The translations under genes and the position numbers were made by a program. From Planctomycetota bacterium (lineage in GTDB: Bacteria > Planctomycetota > Planctomycetia > Pirellulales > Thermoguttaceae), in contig JAKPGL010000116.1 of assembly GCA_029550925.1 (NCBI GenBank), positions 1 through 34,836 of the forward strand: a DNA stretch of 34,836 nucleotides, given 5' to 3'. Below are positions 1-9,246 of this stretch, in pieces (the stretch's first letter is position 1; each line of letters begins with the position of its first letter). Under the pieces are notes generated by a model. The model was given only the letters and a program-made list of their open reading frames with translations, was not told the origin of the DNA and did no database searches.

Positions 1-1
1 C

Positions 2-115
2 AATTTCGCCTACCTGTTGGCCGTGGTCTTTGCCGCCGCCGGAACCCTGGGCATGATCTGGCTCTACCAACAAGCCGTCCACACCCTTCAGGCCTTGTTT
101 TTGCCCGGCCGGTAG
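2..115 (+). CDS. C-terminal end of a membrane protein, possibly MFS transporter (partial)
   Basis: An open frame runs in from the left edge and stops with TAG at 113-115, giving the last 37 residues of a protein. The fragment is strongly hydrophobic over its first 22 residues (AYLLAVVFAAAGTLGMIWLY), consistent with a final transmembrane helix, followed by a short cytoplasmic-looking tail ending in PGR. This arrangement fits the last helix of a transporter such as an MFS permease, but nothing in 37 residues identifies the family. Coding frame is supported by the GC-rich third positions and by the absence of another plausible frame. Confidence 0.5.
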   Translation, partial: NFAYLLAVVFAAAGTLGMIWLYQQAVHTLQALFLPGR

Positions 116-148
116 CGCTTTAGCCGAGCGATAAACCCTATCCTCTCT

Positions 149-175
149 GCGCACGCAGAAATCCAACTCCTCGCC
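149..175. repeat. Dispersed short palindromic repeat, copy 1
   Basis: The stretch contains GCGCACGCAGAAATCCAAC, which resembles GCGCAGGCGGAAATCCAGAAC at 29018-29038 and, inverted, the stretch at 10131-10166. The rest of the gap 116-333 between the membrane protein and the ThuA gene shows no gene, promoter or terminator that I can support. Confidence 0.4.
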
Positions 176-333
176 CACCCGGTCTTCGGCCAACCCTCGT
201 TCTGGCGGAAGAAGCTCAAAAGACAACCTGAGCCGGGAGCCGCTCAAAGAACACCTGGGGCCGGCGTCACACGCCAAATAGCAACAGGCGATCCCTTGCC
301 GCTGCTAGATGAGCGATCAGGTTGGAATTCAGG

Positions 334-1104
334 TTATTTTTTGGCTTCCCGTTCCGCCGCCGCCCAGCGGATACCCTGGGCCAGTAACTTCCGAAACGCC
401 GGATTCTCATAAGCAAACCGGTCGTGGCCGAGCATCAGGTAAAAGACCGGACTCTTCCCGTAACTCCAGGTCCAGGCAATCACAGGATTGTTCTTCGGAT
501 GTTCTGTCCGAAGCAATACGTGGACGCCCTCGGCGGTGTAGAACGGCCCATAGGTCTCGTCTTTAATGTCGAAATCTTCGACGCCTCGGGTGATGGGGTG
601 TTTTTTGTCGGCCACTAGGACCCGGATGGTTTGGCCGTGGACGGCCTGGGATTGTTTATACTCTTTGCCGTCGATCTGGTAATCTCGCAGGAGGAACCGG
701 CCGCCGACGATTTTGCGGAACTCATCCCACTCGAAATGGGCGGCCAAATTGTGATGAAGCGAAATCAGGCCGATCCCCTGCTTCGCCAGGTCCGCAAACG
801 CCTGACGCTGCGCAGGGGTGAGCTTTTGGCACATGTCATACATCACCACCACGTCGTACTTCTTTTCCAGGCCCGGTTGAAGCAGGTCGGCCTGTTTGGG
901 TAGTTCTGCTTTGTCCCAGACCACGTCCGGCATGGCATCGAACATGGCCCAGAACTCTTTTTCATCGAATCCGTGGCCGCCGTAGGTTACCAGCACCCGG
1001 ATTTTCTTCTCCGCCGGTTGCCCGGCCGGTTCGGCGGCAAAAACACTCCCCGCCATTCCAACAAGCCACAACGCTCCCAACACCATTCTGCCAACAGGCT
1101 TCAT
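334..1104 (-). CDS. ThuA-domain protein, exported
   Basis: 256 residues. Residues 1-24 form a signal peptide with a basic start (MKPVGR), a hydrophobic core and an AxA-type end (VFAAEP), so the protein is probably secreted. The rest matches the ThuA-like fold (trehalose-utilisation family, glutamine-amidotransferase-like topology): a leading beta strand KIRVLVTYGGHGF, then YDVVVMYDM, GIGLISLHH and a late SYGKSPVFYLMLGHD. Such proteins are abundant in planctomycetes, often near carbohydrate genes; the biochemical activity of the family is poorly defined, so no reaction is assigned. The start is supported by GAGGAG upstream of the ATG on the minus strand. It is transcribed divergently from the malate dehydrogenase gene. 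Confidence 0.85.
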   Translation of the reverse strand: MKPVGRMVLGALWLVGMAGSVFAAEPAGQPAEKKIRVLVTYGGHGFDEKEFWAMFDAMPDVVWDKAELPKQADLLQPGLEKKYDVVVMYDMCQKLTPAQRQAFADLAKQGIGLISLHHNLAAHFEWDEFRKIVGGRFLLRDYQIDGKEYKQSQAVHGQTIRVLVADKKHPITRGVEDFDIKDETYGPFYTAEGVHVLLRTEHPKNNPVIAWTWSYGKSPVFYLMLGHDRFAYENPAFRKLLAQGIRWAAAEREAKK

Positions 1105-1251
1105 CGCAGCGTCTCCTCATGGAAAAACAGACCGATAGGAAATTCGCGGTTCCATTTCTTCCGCGCGCCGGAGAGCAGAACGCCCTTGGTTTTCCAAACC
1201 GCCAAGGACTCCCCTCGTCCTTTGCCCTCTATCATAGCACCCTGTTCGCCG

Positions 1252-1268
1252 CTTCGCTACCAGCGAAG
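1252..1268. other. Hairpin in divergent intergenic region
   Basis: CTTCGCT and AGCGAAG form a perfect 7-bp stem around a 3-nt loop. It lies in the 291-nt gap between the divergent ThuA and malate dehydrogenase genes. No T-tract follows, so it is not a typical terminator; an operator is possible but unproven. I could not support a promoter with good boxes in either direction in this gap. Confidence 0.3.
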
Positions 1269-1308
1269 GGCGCCTGGAAACCAAACCGGGAAGATGGATG
1301 TCCCATGA

Positions 1309-2355
<1,047 letters not shown>

Positions 2356-2393
2356 GGGCGGTTGGAAGATGCGGAGGGGAAAGGCGAAACCAG

Positions 2394-2414
2394 GTGCTAG
2401 CAGTGCTAGCAGTG
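2394..2414. repeat. Tandem 9-bp repeat
   Basis: GTGCTAGCA occurs twice head to tail (2394-2402, 2403-2411) followed by GTG. Each unit contains the palindrome GCTAGC. It lies between mdh and a good sigma-70-like promoter, about 60 nt upstream of the -35 box, so it could be an operator, but could equally be a chance duplication. Confidence 0.5.
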
Positions 2415-2474
2415 TTTGGGGATGTGCAGCCCGAGCTGTTCTCCCCAGCAAAAAGTTTCTCGAGGAGGATTCGG

Positions 2475-2503
2475 TTGACAGATCCCGGGGCTTGGGGTAA
2501 AGT
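2475..2503 (+). promoter_or_regulatory. Sigma-70-type promoter for the hydrolase-fold gene
   Basis: A perfect -35 box TTGACA (2475-2480) is followed after exactly 17 nt by TAAAGT (2498-2503), matching four of six positions of the -10 consensus. Transcription would start near 2510, leaving a leader of about 100 nt before the ATG at 2611. Prediction only. Confidence 0.5.
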
Positions 2504-2610
2504 TTTAGTCATTCCAGAAGTGAAGTCGTCCGAGGCGGCGCCTCCGAGCGACTTTGCTCCCAACGGGGACGAGGGACAAAAATCGTTTTCTCTTCCTAAG
2601 ATTTTTTCTT

Positions 2611-3396
2611 ATGAACCCTTTTAAGCCAGTTGAACGGCGTTCAGTGGAGATTCCGCTGAACCAACCGAGGCGTCTGCAGGGGGATTGGTTTTTCCAGAAA
2701 AAGTCTGCTGCCGAAACGCTCCCCCATCTGCTTTTTACCCCGTTGCACTATGAACCGGGGTATGCCTATCCGCTTCTGGTTTGGCTTCATGGACCAGGAA
2801 CGGATGAACGACAACTGATCCGGATCATGCCCCAGATCAGTTGCCGAAACTATGTGGCCATTGGGGTCCGGGGGATAGCGAGGGAAAACGGCGCCGACAG
2901 AAAAGCCCCAGGGTTGCATCGAGAAAAACTCCGCTATGACTGGCCTGCGAACGCGGATTCGATTGCAGAGGCGACCGAACGGGTCTTTCGGGCCATTGAA
3001 CTTGCTTCCCGCAAACGACATGTGCATCCAGGCCGGATCTTTTTAGCCGGTTCCCGAAGCGGCGGCACGATGGCCTTTCGGATCGCCCTGCAACAGCCCA
3101 GTTATTTCGCCGGGGTGATTTCTTTGGGGGGGCCTTTGCCCAGGGGGGAACCTTTTTTAAGGCGTTTTTCGGATCTGAAGCATTTGGAGGTATTGGTAGC
3201 CGTTGCCCGACAATCCCCATCTTACCCAAGTTCTCTAGTTTGCGAAAACTTACGGCTTCTCCATCGAGCTGGTCTTTCCGGAATTATGCTCCGGGAGTAT
3301 CCGGCCGGCTGGCATCTTTCGCTGCCCATGCTTAGAGACGTGGATCGCTGGCTGATGGAGCGAATCACTCAGGGGGTCTCTTCCCCCCACAAATAA
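2611..3396 (+). CDS. Alpha/beta-hydrolase-fold protein with altered nucleophile elbow
   Basis: 261 residues. The layout is that of the carboxylesterase/phospholipase branch of alpha/beta hydrolases: strand and oxyanion loop LLVWLHGPG near residue 55, a nucleophile elbow near residue 147, and a C-terminal YPAGWHLS...DVDRWL that resembles the catalytic-histidine region of these enzymes. The elbow, normally G-x-S-x-G, reads LAGSRSGGT: the central position is R149 with serines on both sides, and the segment that usually carries the acid (AVARQSPSYPS) has no aspartate. Catalysis in the usual manner therefore looks doubtful. ATG 2611 is preferred because the conserved region begins there, but no strong ribosome binding site precedes it. 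It lies 255 nt after mdh and has its own promoter. Cytoplasmic; no signal peptide. Confidence 0.75.
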   Translation: MNPFKPVERRSVEIPLNQPRRLQGDWFFQKKSAAETLPHLLFTPLHYEPGYAYPLLVWLHGPGTDERQLIRIMPQISCRNYVAIGVRGIARENGADRKAPGLHREKLRYDWPANADSIAEATERVFRAIELASRKRHVHPGRIFLAGSRSGGTMAFRIALQQPSYFAGVISLGGPLPRGEPFLRRFSDLKHLEVLVAVARQSPSYPSSLVCENLRLLHRAGLSGIMLREYPAGWHLSLPMLRDVDRWLMERITQGVSSPHK

Positions 3397-3419
3397 TCGC
3401 GTGCCGGAACATCTTCCTT

Positions 3420-3455
3420 AGCCGGAACGTCTATTGACATCCGGCTTTCTTTTTA
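3420..3455 (+). terminator. Rho-independent terminator after hydrolase-fold gene
   Basis: AGCCGG (3420-3425) and CCGGCT (3441-3446) form a 6-bp stem with a 15-nt loop, followed by TTCTTTTTA. It stands 24 nt after the stop codon of the hydrolase-fold gene. The stem is short and the loop large, so efficiency is uncertain. A -35-like TTGACA lies in the loop. Confidence 0.45.
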
Positions 3456-3463
3456 GGTACAAG
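3434..3463 (+). promoter_or_regulatory. Possible sigma-70 promoter for TPR/two-component block
   Basis: TTGACA (3434-3439) is followed after 18 nt by TACAAG (3458-3463), four of six -10 positions. It would drive the TPR, FlgN-like, kinase and regulator genes from 3680 with a leader of about 210 nt. The gap 3397-3679 also holds a 6-bp hairpin AAGGGA/TCCCTT at 3482-3498 and no gene. Confidence 0.3.
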
Positions 3464-3679
3464 GTCGCTGCCTTTTCCTCGAAGGGATGGAGTCCCTTTT
3501 CCGGGCGCAACGAACGACTCATCTTTTGCGCGCCGGTCGCGGCGGCAGAGAGGGCGTCCGGGATTGGGTGAGATACGGTGTTGTAATCCCCTCTGTTCCA
3601 GGGGTTTGACTACCTCTGGGCAGAAGACGTTACCGTGTAACAGACGGTGCTACAAGGGTTTGTAGGTCGGGAGGCGCGG

Positions 3680-6265
3680 ATGGCAGCGACGCCGTCTAAA
3701 GTGGTTGGTAAACCGGCTTCTTCGGAAAAGGAGCCGTCGCAGCCCCGAGGGGGGCCGGCCCAACCTCCCGGTGCGTCGGGCGGGGAACAGCCGGAACCTG
3801 CCAAGGGCGCTGAGGACCAGGCCGCCGCTCCCGAAGGGGCCCAACCTTCGTCGGCGCAAAAGGCCGCCCCGGTCGGCTGGCCGAGACGTTTTGCTCAATG
3901 GGCCGCCGCCAGTCGGCGTCGGCTGATCACTCTGTTGGTGGGAGGATTTCTCGTCGTTAGCCTTCTGACGACGGGAATAGTGATTCTCATTATCCGTTCT
4001 TCCCGGGAACCGCCGCCGATTACTTTGGAAATGGCCCTAGCAGTGTTGGATCAAGGGGCGTATCCCGAAGCGAGGTATTTGGCGGAAAAGTTGGCCCTCC
4101 GAAGCGATCTGCCGGAGGCGGACTTGGGTGGTCCGGTGTTTATTCTCGGCGCGGTAACCGCCTATGAAGCCCGAGAACTTCCGGAAAAGGAACGCAAATC
4201 CCAATACTTAGTCGCCGCTGCCTATTTAGAAGAAGCCCGAGTACGGGGGTTTCCGACCGGCCGTCGGGCGGAAGGGCTTTTCCTGTTGGCCGAAAGTCTT
4301 TTCCACAGCGGTCAGTGGGTGGCGGCCCGTCCGGTGCTGAAAGAGGCTCTTCCGGCCAATCCCCAGCGGAAGACCCTGTTACACGACATGCTGGTCCAAG
4401 CCTGCGCCGAAGCGGTCCCGCCTCTGCTGAAAGAAGCCCTCCAGTACAACACGGCGTACTTGGCCGATCGCTGGCTGCCGCAAATCCGAAAGCACCAGGG
4501 AATCCTTCGGCAAGCAGACTTGCAATTCCGATTGGGCGACCTGGAGGGATGTCGGAAGACGTTGGCCGGCTTGCCAGCCGATCCTGCCCTAAAAGCAGGA
4601 CGGAAATGGATCGAAGGGCAAATGGTTTTGGCAGAAGCGCGGGCAGCTCGAACCAAAGGGGATGCAGCCGCCGCCCAGCAGAAGTACCAAGAGGCGATCC
4701 AATTGTTTCGGCAAGCCCAGACGGACGAGTCGATCGGCCTGTGGGCGATGCGGCGGGCGCAGTATCATATTGGGCTTTGTCTGGAGGAGATGGGCGATCT
4801 GAAGGCGGCGGCGTTGCATTTGGAGCGGGTTCGGGCCGCCTTTCCCGACACCCCCGAAGCCACGGCCGCTGCTTGGCAAGAGGCTGAACTGGTCCGTCAA
4901 CTCCGGGACCCTCAGGAGGTACTGGCCGCTTACCGCCGGGCCGTCCAAGCCGTCGGCCTTCCGAAGAGCTTTCATAATCCCTGGCTGAGTCTGGAAGATA
5001 TCCGAACTCGGTGTTTGAAAGCGCATCAGGACTACCTCGGTCGGGCCGACTTTGCGACGGCCTTTGCGTTGGCCGAGACGTTTGCCCCCTTGTTTTCTCC
5101 GGAGGCAAAGACCCGGCTTGTGGCCGAGACGTTGGAGCAGTGGGCCCGTGCCGAAGCCGCCAAAGCGGAATCGCTTCCCTATCCCCAACGGACCCAACAA
5201 GAGCGACATGCCCGGAAACTATTCCGTCAGGCAGGCTGGGCGTACCAACAACTGGCCGAGCTAGAAAAAGAAACCCGCCGCTATACGGACCTGCTCTGGC
5301 AGAGCGCAGAGAATTACATGGCCGGGCAAGATTATCCCCACGCCGTGTTGGTGCTCCAAGAATACTTGAAGAACGAAAGCCGGGCGCGCCGAGGCGCCGC
5401 CTTGGCCCGTCTGGGAGAAGCCCTCCTGGCGCTGAATCGGATCGACGAAGCGATGGAAAACCTGACGGATTGCATCGATTTCCATCCGCGGGATGTGGCG
5501 GCGTTTCAGGCCCGGCTCTTGGCCGCCCGCGCCTTCGTGGAAAAAGCCGAGCCGGATAAGGCCGCCCAAATGCTCCAGGCCAATCTGGACGGTCGGCTGG
5601 CCCCTTCGAGTGTGGAATGGCGGCAGACGTTGTTTGCGATGGGCCGACTGCGGCATCTGGAAGCCGACTACCAAAAGGCCGTCCCCCTGCTCGAAGAAGC
5701 CCTCCAGCGGTATCCCAACGATCCGGAAGCCCTAGAAGCCCGGTATCTACTGGCCGACAGTTACCGACGGATCGGACTCCAGTTGCGAGAACAATTGTCG
5801 GCCTCTCAGGTTCGGCATATTCGGCTCAGTCGTATGCAAGAAAGCCAAACCGCATTCCAAAAGGCCCTGGCTCAATATAGAGAACTTTTAAATATCCTAA
5901 GCCGAACGCAGATCAATCGGCCCTTGACCCCGTGGGAGAAGGTGCTTCTGCGAAATACCCTGTTCGGCATGGGCGAGTCGGCCGTTCGGTTAGGCGATCA
6001 TACGGCGGCGCTGGAGGCCTATACCGCCGTGGCCAACCGATTCCAGAGCGAGCCGGTCGCCCTGATGGCGTATTTTCAGATGGCCGGCGTGTATCGAGAA
6101 TTGGGCCAGCCGGAGCGTGCCCGCCAAATGCTCCGACAAGCCCAACTTGTATTGAACCGATTGCCGGACGACCCGGCCTTTACCAAAACCACCCCCTTCG
6201 CCCGCGCCGAATGGGTCCGACTGTTGGATCGCCAATTGGCCGAGTTAGAAACCCCTGGGTCTTAG
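3680..6265 (+). CDS. Membrane-anchored tetratricopeptide-repeat protein
   Basis: 861 residues from the ATG at 3680, chosen because GGGAGG lies 5 nt before it. Residues 1-80 are rich in Pro, Ala, Gly and Glu and probably disordered; residues 82-106 are one hydrophobic transmembrane helix (RRLITLLVGGFLVV...). The remainder is helical with many TPR-like pairs, clearest near 550-620 (YPHAVLVLQEYL, LARLGEALLALNRIDEAMENL), 640-690 (YQKAVPLLEEALQRYPNDPEAL) and 765-830 (LGDHTAALEAYTAVANRF, QMAGVYRELGQPERARQML). It should be a single-pass protein with a large TPR region acting as a protein-protein scaffold, probably on the periplasmic side. It begins the block leading into the flagellar genes, which suggests a flagellar or envelope assembly role, but no specific partner can be named. 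Confidence 0.8.
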   Translation: MAATPSKVVGKPASSEKEPSQPRGGPAQPPGASGGEQPEPAKGAEDQAAAPEGAQPSSAQKAAPVGWPRRFAQWAAASRRRLITLLVGGFLVVSLLTTGIVILIIRSSREPPPITLEMALAVLDQGAYPEARYLAEKLALRSDLPEADLGGPVFILGAVTAYEARELPEKERKSQYLVAAAYLEEARVRGFPTGRRAEGLFLLAESLFHSGQWVAARPVLKEALPANPQRKTLLHDMLVQACAEAVPPLLKEALQYNTAYLADRWLPQIRKHQGILRQADLQFRLGDLEGCRKTLAGLPADPALKAGRKWIEGQMVLAEARAARTKGDAAAAQQKYQEAIQLFRQAQTDESIGLWAMRRAQYHIGLCLEEMGDLKAAALHLERVRAAFPDTPEATAAAWQEAELVRQLRDPQEVLAAYRRAVQAVGLPKSFHNPWLSLEDIRTRCLKAHQDYLGRADFATAFALAETFAPLFSPEAKTRLVAETLEQWARAEAAKAESLPYPQRTQQERHARKLFRQAGWAYQQLAELEKETRRYTDLLWQSAENYMAGQDYPHAVLVLQEYLKNESRARRGAALARLGEALLALNRIDEAMENLTDCIDFHPRDVAAFQARLLAARAFVEKAEPDKAAQMLQANLDGRLAPSSVEWRQTLFAMGRLRHLEADYQKAVPLLEEALQRYPNDPEALEARYLLADSYRRIGLQLREQLSASQVRHIRLSRMQESQTAFQKALAQYRELLNILSRTQINRPLTPWEKVLLRNTLFGMGESAVRLGDHTAALEAYTAVANRFQSEPVALMAYFQMAGVYRELGQPERARQMLRQAQLVLNRLPDDPAFTKTTPFARAEWVRLLDRQLAELETPGS

Positions 6266-6302
6266 TCCTAGGATCGCCATTCCACAGAAAAGAAACCTTT
6301 CC

Positions 6303-6773
6303 ATGACGAGAACATTTCCTATGACGTTAGACACGGATCGGCTGGCGGAGTTGGTCGCCCAAAAACGCCAACTCCTCCAGAGCGTACAGGAGTTGGTCGT
6401 TCGCCAAGAGGAAATGGTCGAGCGAAACGAGATGACGGCCCTGCTGGAGGCGTTGACGGTTAAGCAAAAACTGCTCGATCAGTTGCAGGCGGTGGAACGA
6501 TGTTTGGCGCCGTTTCGAGAGCAAGACCCGGCAGCGCGCTCCTGGCGAACAGAGCAATTGCGGGAACAAACCGCCGCCCATCTGGAAACCTGTCAACACC
6601 TGTTGGCCGACATCCTCCAGAGGGAGAAACGTTGCGAGGCGGCGCTCCTTCAGCGTCGGGAGGAGACGGCCGCCCAGTTGAGAAATCTGTGTACCAGCGG
6701 TCAGATGTTGGCCGCCTATCGCACTGCAGAAGCCTACCCTCAAAACCACCTGGACCTAGTTTCTGGAGAATAA
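6303..6773 (+). CDS. FlgN-like coiled-coil protein, putative flagellar export chaperone
   Basis: 156 residues, almost wholly helical with heptad-like spacing of Leu (LLQSVQELVVRQEEMVERN, KQKLLDQLQAVERCL). The size, the two long antiparallel-type helices and the KQKLLDQL segment resemble FlgN/FliT export chaperones, which hold hook-associated proteins in the cytoplasm before secretion. Sequence identity within that family is always low, so the call rests on pattern plus location between the TPR gene and a flagellar-type two-component pair. The start is uncertain: ATG 6303 or ATG 6321, neither with a strong ribosome binding site. Its TAA overlaps an in-frame ATG (TAATG) of the kinase gene, pointing to one transcript. 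Confidence 0.5.
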   Translation: MTRTFPMTLDTDRLAELVAQKRQLLQSVQELVVRQEEMVERNEMTALLEALTVKQKLLDQLQAVERCLAPFREQDPAARSWRTEQLREQTAAHLETCQHLLADILQREKRCEAALLQRREETAAQLRNLCTSGQMLAAYRTAEAYPQNHLDLVSGE

Positions 6774-6838
6774 TGTTTTCCCTATCAAACACGCATCCCT
6801 GTCAACAACAAGGCGATGAAACCAGCGAGGGTTTTCCC

Positions 6839-7705
6839 ATGACAGAAGCAGGAAATTTGCCGCCGTTGGTTCTGCCAGGGCCTAGGGCCGATCTGGAAAC
6901 TGTGTTGGCCGCCTGGCATGAAGCCACCGTGCGATTGGAAAAGACCCACGAAGCGTTGCAGGAAGAGGTGCAACGGCTTACGGAAGAGCTGGCGGCCAAG
7001 AATCGAGAACTGGCCCGCAAGGAGCGGCTGGCCCTGATCGGCCAGATGGCCTCGCATATCGCCCATGAGGTCCGGAACAGTTTGATGCCGGTTACCTTGT
7101 ATTTGAGTTTGCTGCGGCGGCGATTGGCCGACGACCCCACAGGGCTGGACATGCTCGATAAACTTCAGGCCGGGTTGCGGGCCTTGCAAAGTGCAGTTAC
7201 CGATCTGTTGCATTTTAGCGCCGATCGGGACCCGCAACGTCGGCCGTTTTTGCTGCGTCGGCTGATCGAGCAAATCCTCAGCGACCTGGCCCCCCAGCTC
7301 CATGCGCAGAACATCCGATGCGAACTGGACATACCCGGCGACCAGCTCCTGGTCGCCGATCAGGAGATGATCCGTCGGGCGGTGATGAACCTGGTGCTAA
7401 ACGCCCTGGACGCCATGCCCGAAGGCGGCCTGCTCTCCATCACCTCAGCGGCCGGCCCAGAAGCGATCGAACTCGAGGTAGCCGACTCGGGTCCTGGACT
7501 TTCCGACGAAGCCAAACGTCGGGCAATGGAACCTTTTTATACTACTAAACCGGGGGGCACCGGCCTGGGACTGGCCATCGTCAGCCGAATCGCCGAAGCC
7601 CACGGCGGCGAAGTGCTGCTGATGAATTGCCCCGACGGCGGCGCCGCCGTGACCTTGAGAATCCCCTATGCAGAGAATCTTTCCCTTCAGGAGGCGGCGG
7701 CATGA
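6839..7705 (+). CDS. Soluble sensor histidine kinase (NtrB/FlgS type)
   Basis: 288 residues from ATG 6839, which has GAGGG at good spacing. An alternative ATG at 6773 would add 22 residues and overlap the upstream stop as TAATG. A coiled coil (about 20-65, LEKTHEALQEEVQRL) leads into the H-box AHEVRNSLMP with phospho-acceptor H76, then the N-box NLVLNALDAMPEGG, G1 DSGPGLS, F-box PFYTTKPGGTG and G2 GLGLAIV. There is no transmembrane segment or PAS domain, so the input must be cytoplasmic, as in FlgS of epsilon-proteobacteria, which senses the flagellar export apparatus. The stop overlaps the regulator start by 4 nt (ATGA), so the two form a translationally coupled pair. Location suggests it times flagellar gene expression; this is inference. 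Confidence 0.88.
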   Translation: MTEAGNLPPLVLPGPRADLETVLAAWHEATVRLEKTHEALQEEVQRLTEELAAKNRELARKERLALIGQMASHIAHEVRNSLMPVTLYLSLLRRRLADDPTGLDMLDKLQAGLRALQSAVTDLLHFSADRDPQRRPFLLRRLIEQILSDLAPQLHAQNIRCELDIPGDQLLVADQEMIRRAVMNLVLNALDAMPEGGLLSITSAAGPEAIELEVADSGPGLSDEAKRRAMEPFYTTKPGGTGLGLAIVSRIAEAHGGEVLLMNCPDGGAAVTLRIPYAENLSLQEAAA

Positions 7706-9198
7706 ACTGCTTGAAACTCTCGCATGGGATTGCAGCGACAAAAGGTGCTTCTGCCGGAGCAAAGGCTTCGGAAGGGCTGAAAATCGCTTCCGCCGTTTCC
7801 TTGGAGGCTTGCCCCGGCATGGTCTTGGTGGTGGACGATCATCCCCAGTCCCGGCAGTCGATGGTCGATATTCTTCGCCAAGCCGGGCATACGGTCGATT
7901 CCTGCTCCAGCGCCGCGGAAGCCTTGCAACAGATCGAGCGGCGGGCCTACGACTGCATCGTAACCGATCTGAAAATGCCGGGCATGAACGGATTGGAATT
8001 GATCCTGCACCTGGAGGCCCGGCGGTATCCGGCCCAGGTGGTCATGGTAACCGCCTATGGGACGGTGGCCTCGGCGGTGGAAGCGATGCGTCACGGGGCC
8101 TTCGATTACATCGAAAAGCCGTTCGACGTGGACCGCCTGGAACAGATGGTCTCCAAGGCCATTTTCCATCGGCGCGTTTTGGAAGGCGGTTTGATCGGCG
8201 CAGCGCCGGGCGGCCCGATCGACCCGCCGGTCATGGTGGGCGTAAGCCCCCAGATGCAGATGCTGCGGGCAAAGATCGCTCAGGTAGCTCCTACATCGGA
8301 AACCGTGCTGATCACCGGCGAAAGCGGCGCCGGCAAGGAACTGGTGGCCCGGGCCATCCATGCGGCCAGCCGACGCAAAGAAGGCCCCTTCGTCAGCGTC
8401 AATTGCCCGGCGCTATCGGCGCAATTGATGGAAAGCGAACTGTTCGGCCATGAGAAGGGGGCCTTTACGGGAGCGGACGCCGCTCGGATAGGCCGATTCG
8501 AACTGGCGAACAGCGGCACCCTGCTTTTGGACGAGGTTACCGAAATCGACTTGCCTTTGCAGGCAAAACTGCTTCGGGTGTTACAGGAACGATGTTTCGA
8601 ACGGGTGGGATCGAGCAAAACCATATACGTCGATGTGCGCGTGCTGGCCACCACAAACCGAAACCTTCAGCAGGAAACCGCCGAGGGACGATTCCGCGAG
8701 GACCTGTATTATCGGCTCAACGTGGTGCCGATCCACACCCCGCCGCTCCGCGAGCGGCGAGAAGACGTGCCGGTGCTGGTGGACCACTTTTTGCACCGGA
8801 TGGCTCGCCGATTGGGCCAGCCGCCCTGCCAAATCGCCCCAGACGCCTTGGACCTGATGCTCCACTACCATTGGCCGGGCAATGTGCGGGAATTGGAAAA
8901 TATCATCACCCGGGCCAGCGTCCTTTATACCGGCCAGACCGTTACGGCCGACGAAATCCGGCGCTGGCTGATCGCGCCGCCGGAAAAGGACGGCGTCGCT
9001 TTCCCTCCGCCGAGCGTCCCCGTCGGCCTGAGCCTCCAGGAAATGGAACGCCGTCTGATCGAAGCCACCTTGCAACACTTTGGCGGCCACCGGGCCAAGA
9101 CCGCCCAGGCCCTCGGCATCGGTCTGCGTACCCTGACCAGCAAACTGCGTCAGTACGGATACGCCCCTCGGGAAAAGAGCTACCGAAAGGCGTCGTAA
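7702..9198 (+). CDS. Sigma-54-dependent response regulator (NtrC family), putative flagellar activator
   Basis: 498 residues in three domains. A receiver (about 35-150) has D89 in CIVTDLKMPG and a late EKPFD lysine. An AAA+ sigma-54 activator domain (about 175-400) has Walker A GESGAGKE (206-213), the sigma-54-contacting GAFTGA loop (253-258) and Walker B LLLDE (274-278). A Fis-type helix-turn-helix lies at the C-terminus (HRAKTAQALGIGLRTLTSKLRQYG). All active motifs are intact, so it should be a working RpoN activator. Start ATG 7702 follows AGGAGG and overlaps the kinase stop. An exact sigma-54 promoter lies about 300 nt downstream in front of flgB, making it the likely target. An N-terminal extension of about 35 residues before the receiver is unusual. 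Confidence 0.93.
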   Translation: MNCLKLSHGIAATKGASAGAKASEGLKIASAVSLEACPGMVLVVDDHPQSRQSMVDILRQAGHTVDSCSSAAEALQQIERRAYDCIVTDLKMPGMNGLELILHLEARRYPAQVVMVTAYGTVASAVEAMRHGAFDYIEKPFDVDRLEQMVSKAIFHRRVLEGGLIGAAPGGPIDPPVMVGVSPQMQMLRAKIAQVAPTSETVLITGESGAGKELVARAIHAASRRKEGPFVSVNCPALSAQLMESELFGHEKGAFTGADAARIGRFELANSGTLLLDEVTEIDLPLQAKLLRVLQERCFERVGSSKTIYVDVRVLATTNRNLQQETAEGRFREDLYYRLNVVPIHTPPLRERREDVPVLVDHFLHRMARRLGQPPCQIAPDALDLMLHYHWPGNVRELENIITRASVLYTGQTVTADEIRRWLIAPPEKDGVAFPPPSVPVGLSLQEMERRLIEATLQHFGGHRAKTAQALGIGLRTLTSKLRQYGYAPREKSYRKAS

Positions 9199-9235
9199 CC
9201 AGAGTCGTAAGTAAGAAAGGACTTGTCGGAGACCG

Positions 9236-9246
9236 GCAAATTTTGC
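9236..9246. promoter_or_regulatory. Possible upstream activator site upstream of flgB promoter
   Basis: GCAAA-T-TTTGC is a perfect 5-bp dyad located about 270 nt upstream of the sigma-54 promoter. A related imperfect box GGCAAACATTTTGG is at 9378-9391. NtrC-type activators bind paired dyads at such distances. Assignment is speculative. Apart from these and the promoter, the gap 9199-9639 shows no gene. Confidence 0.22.
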
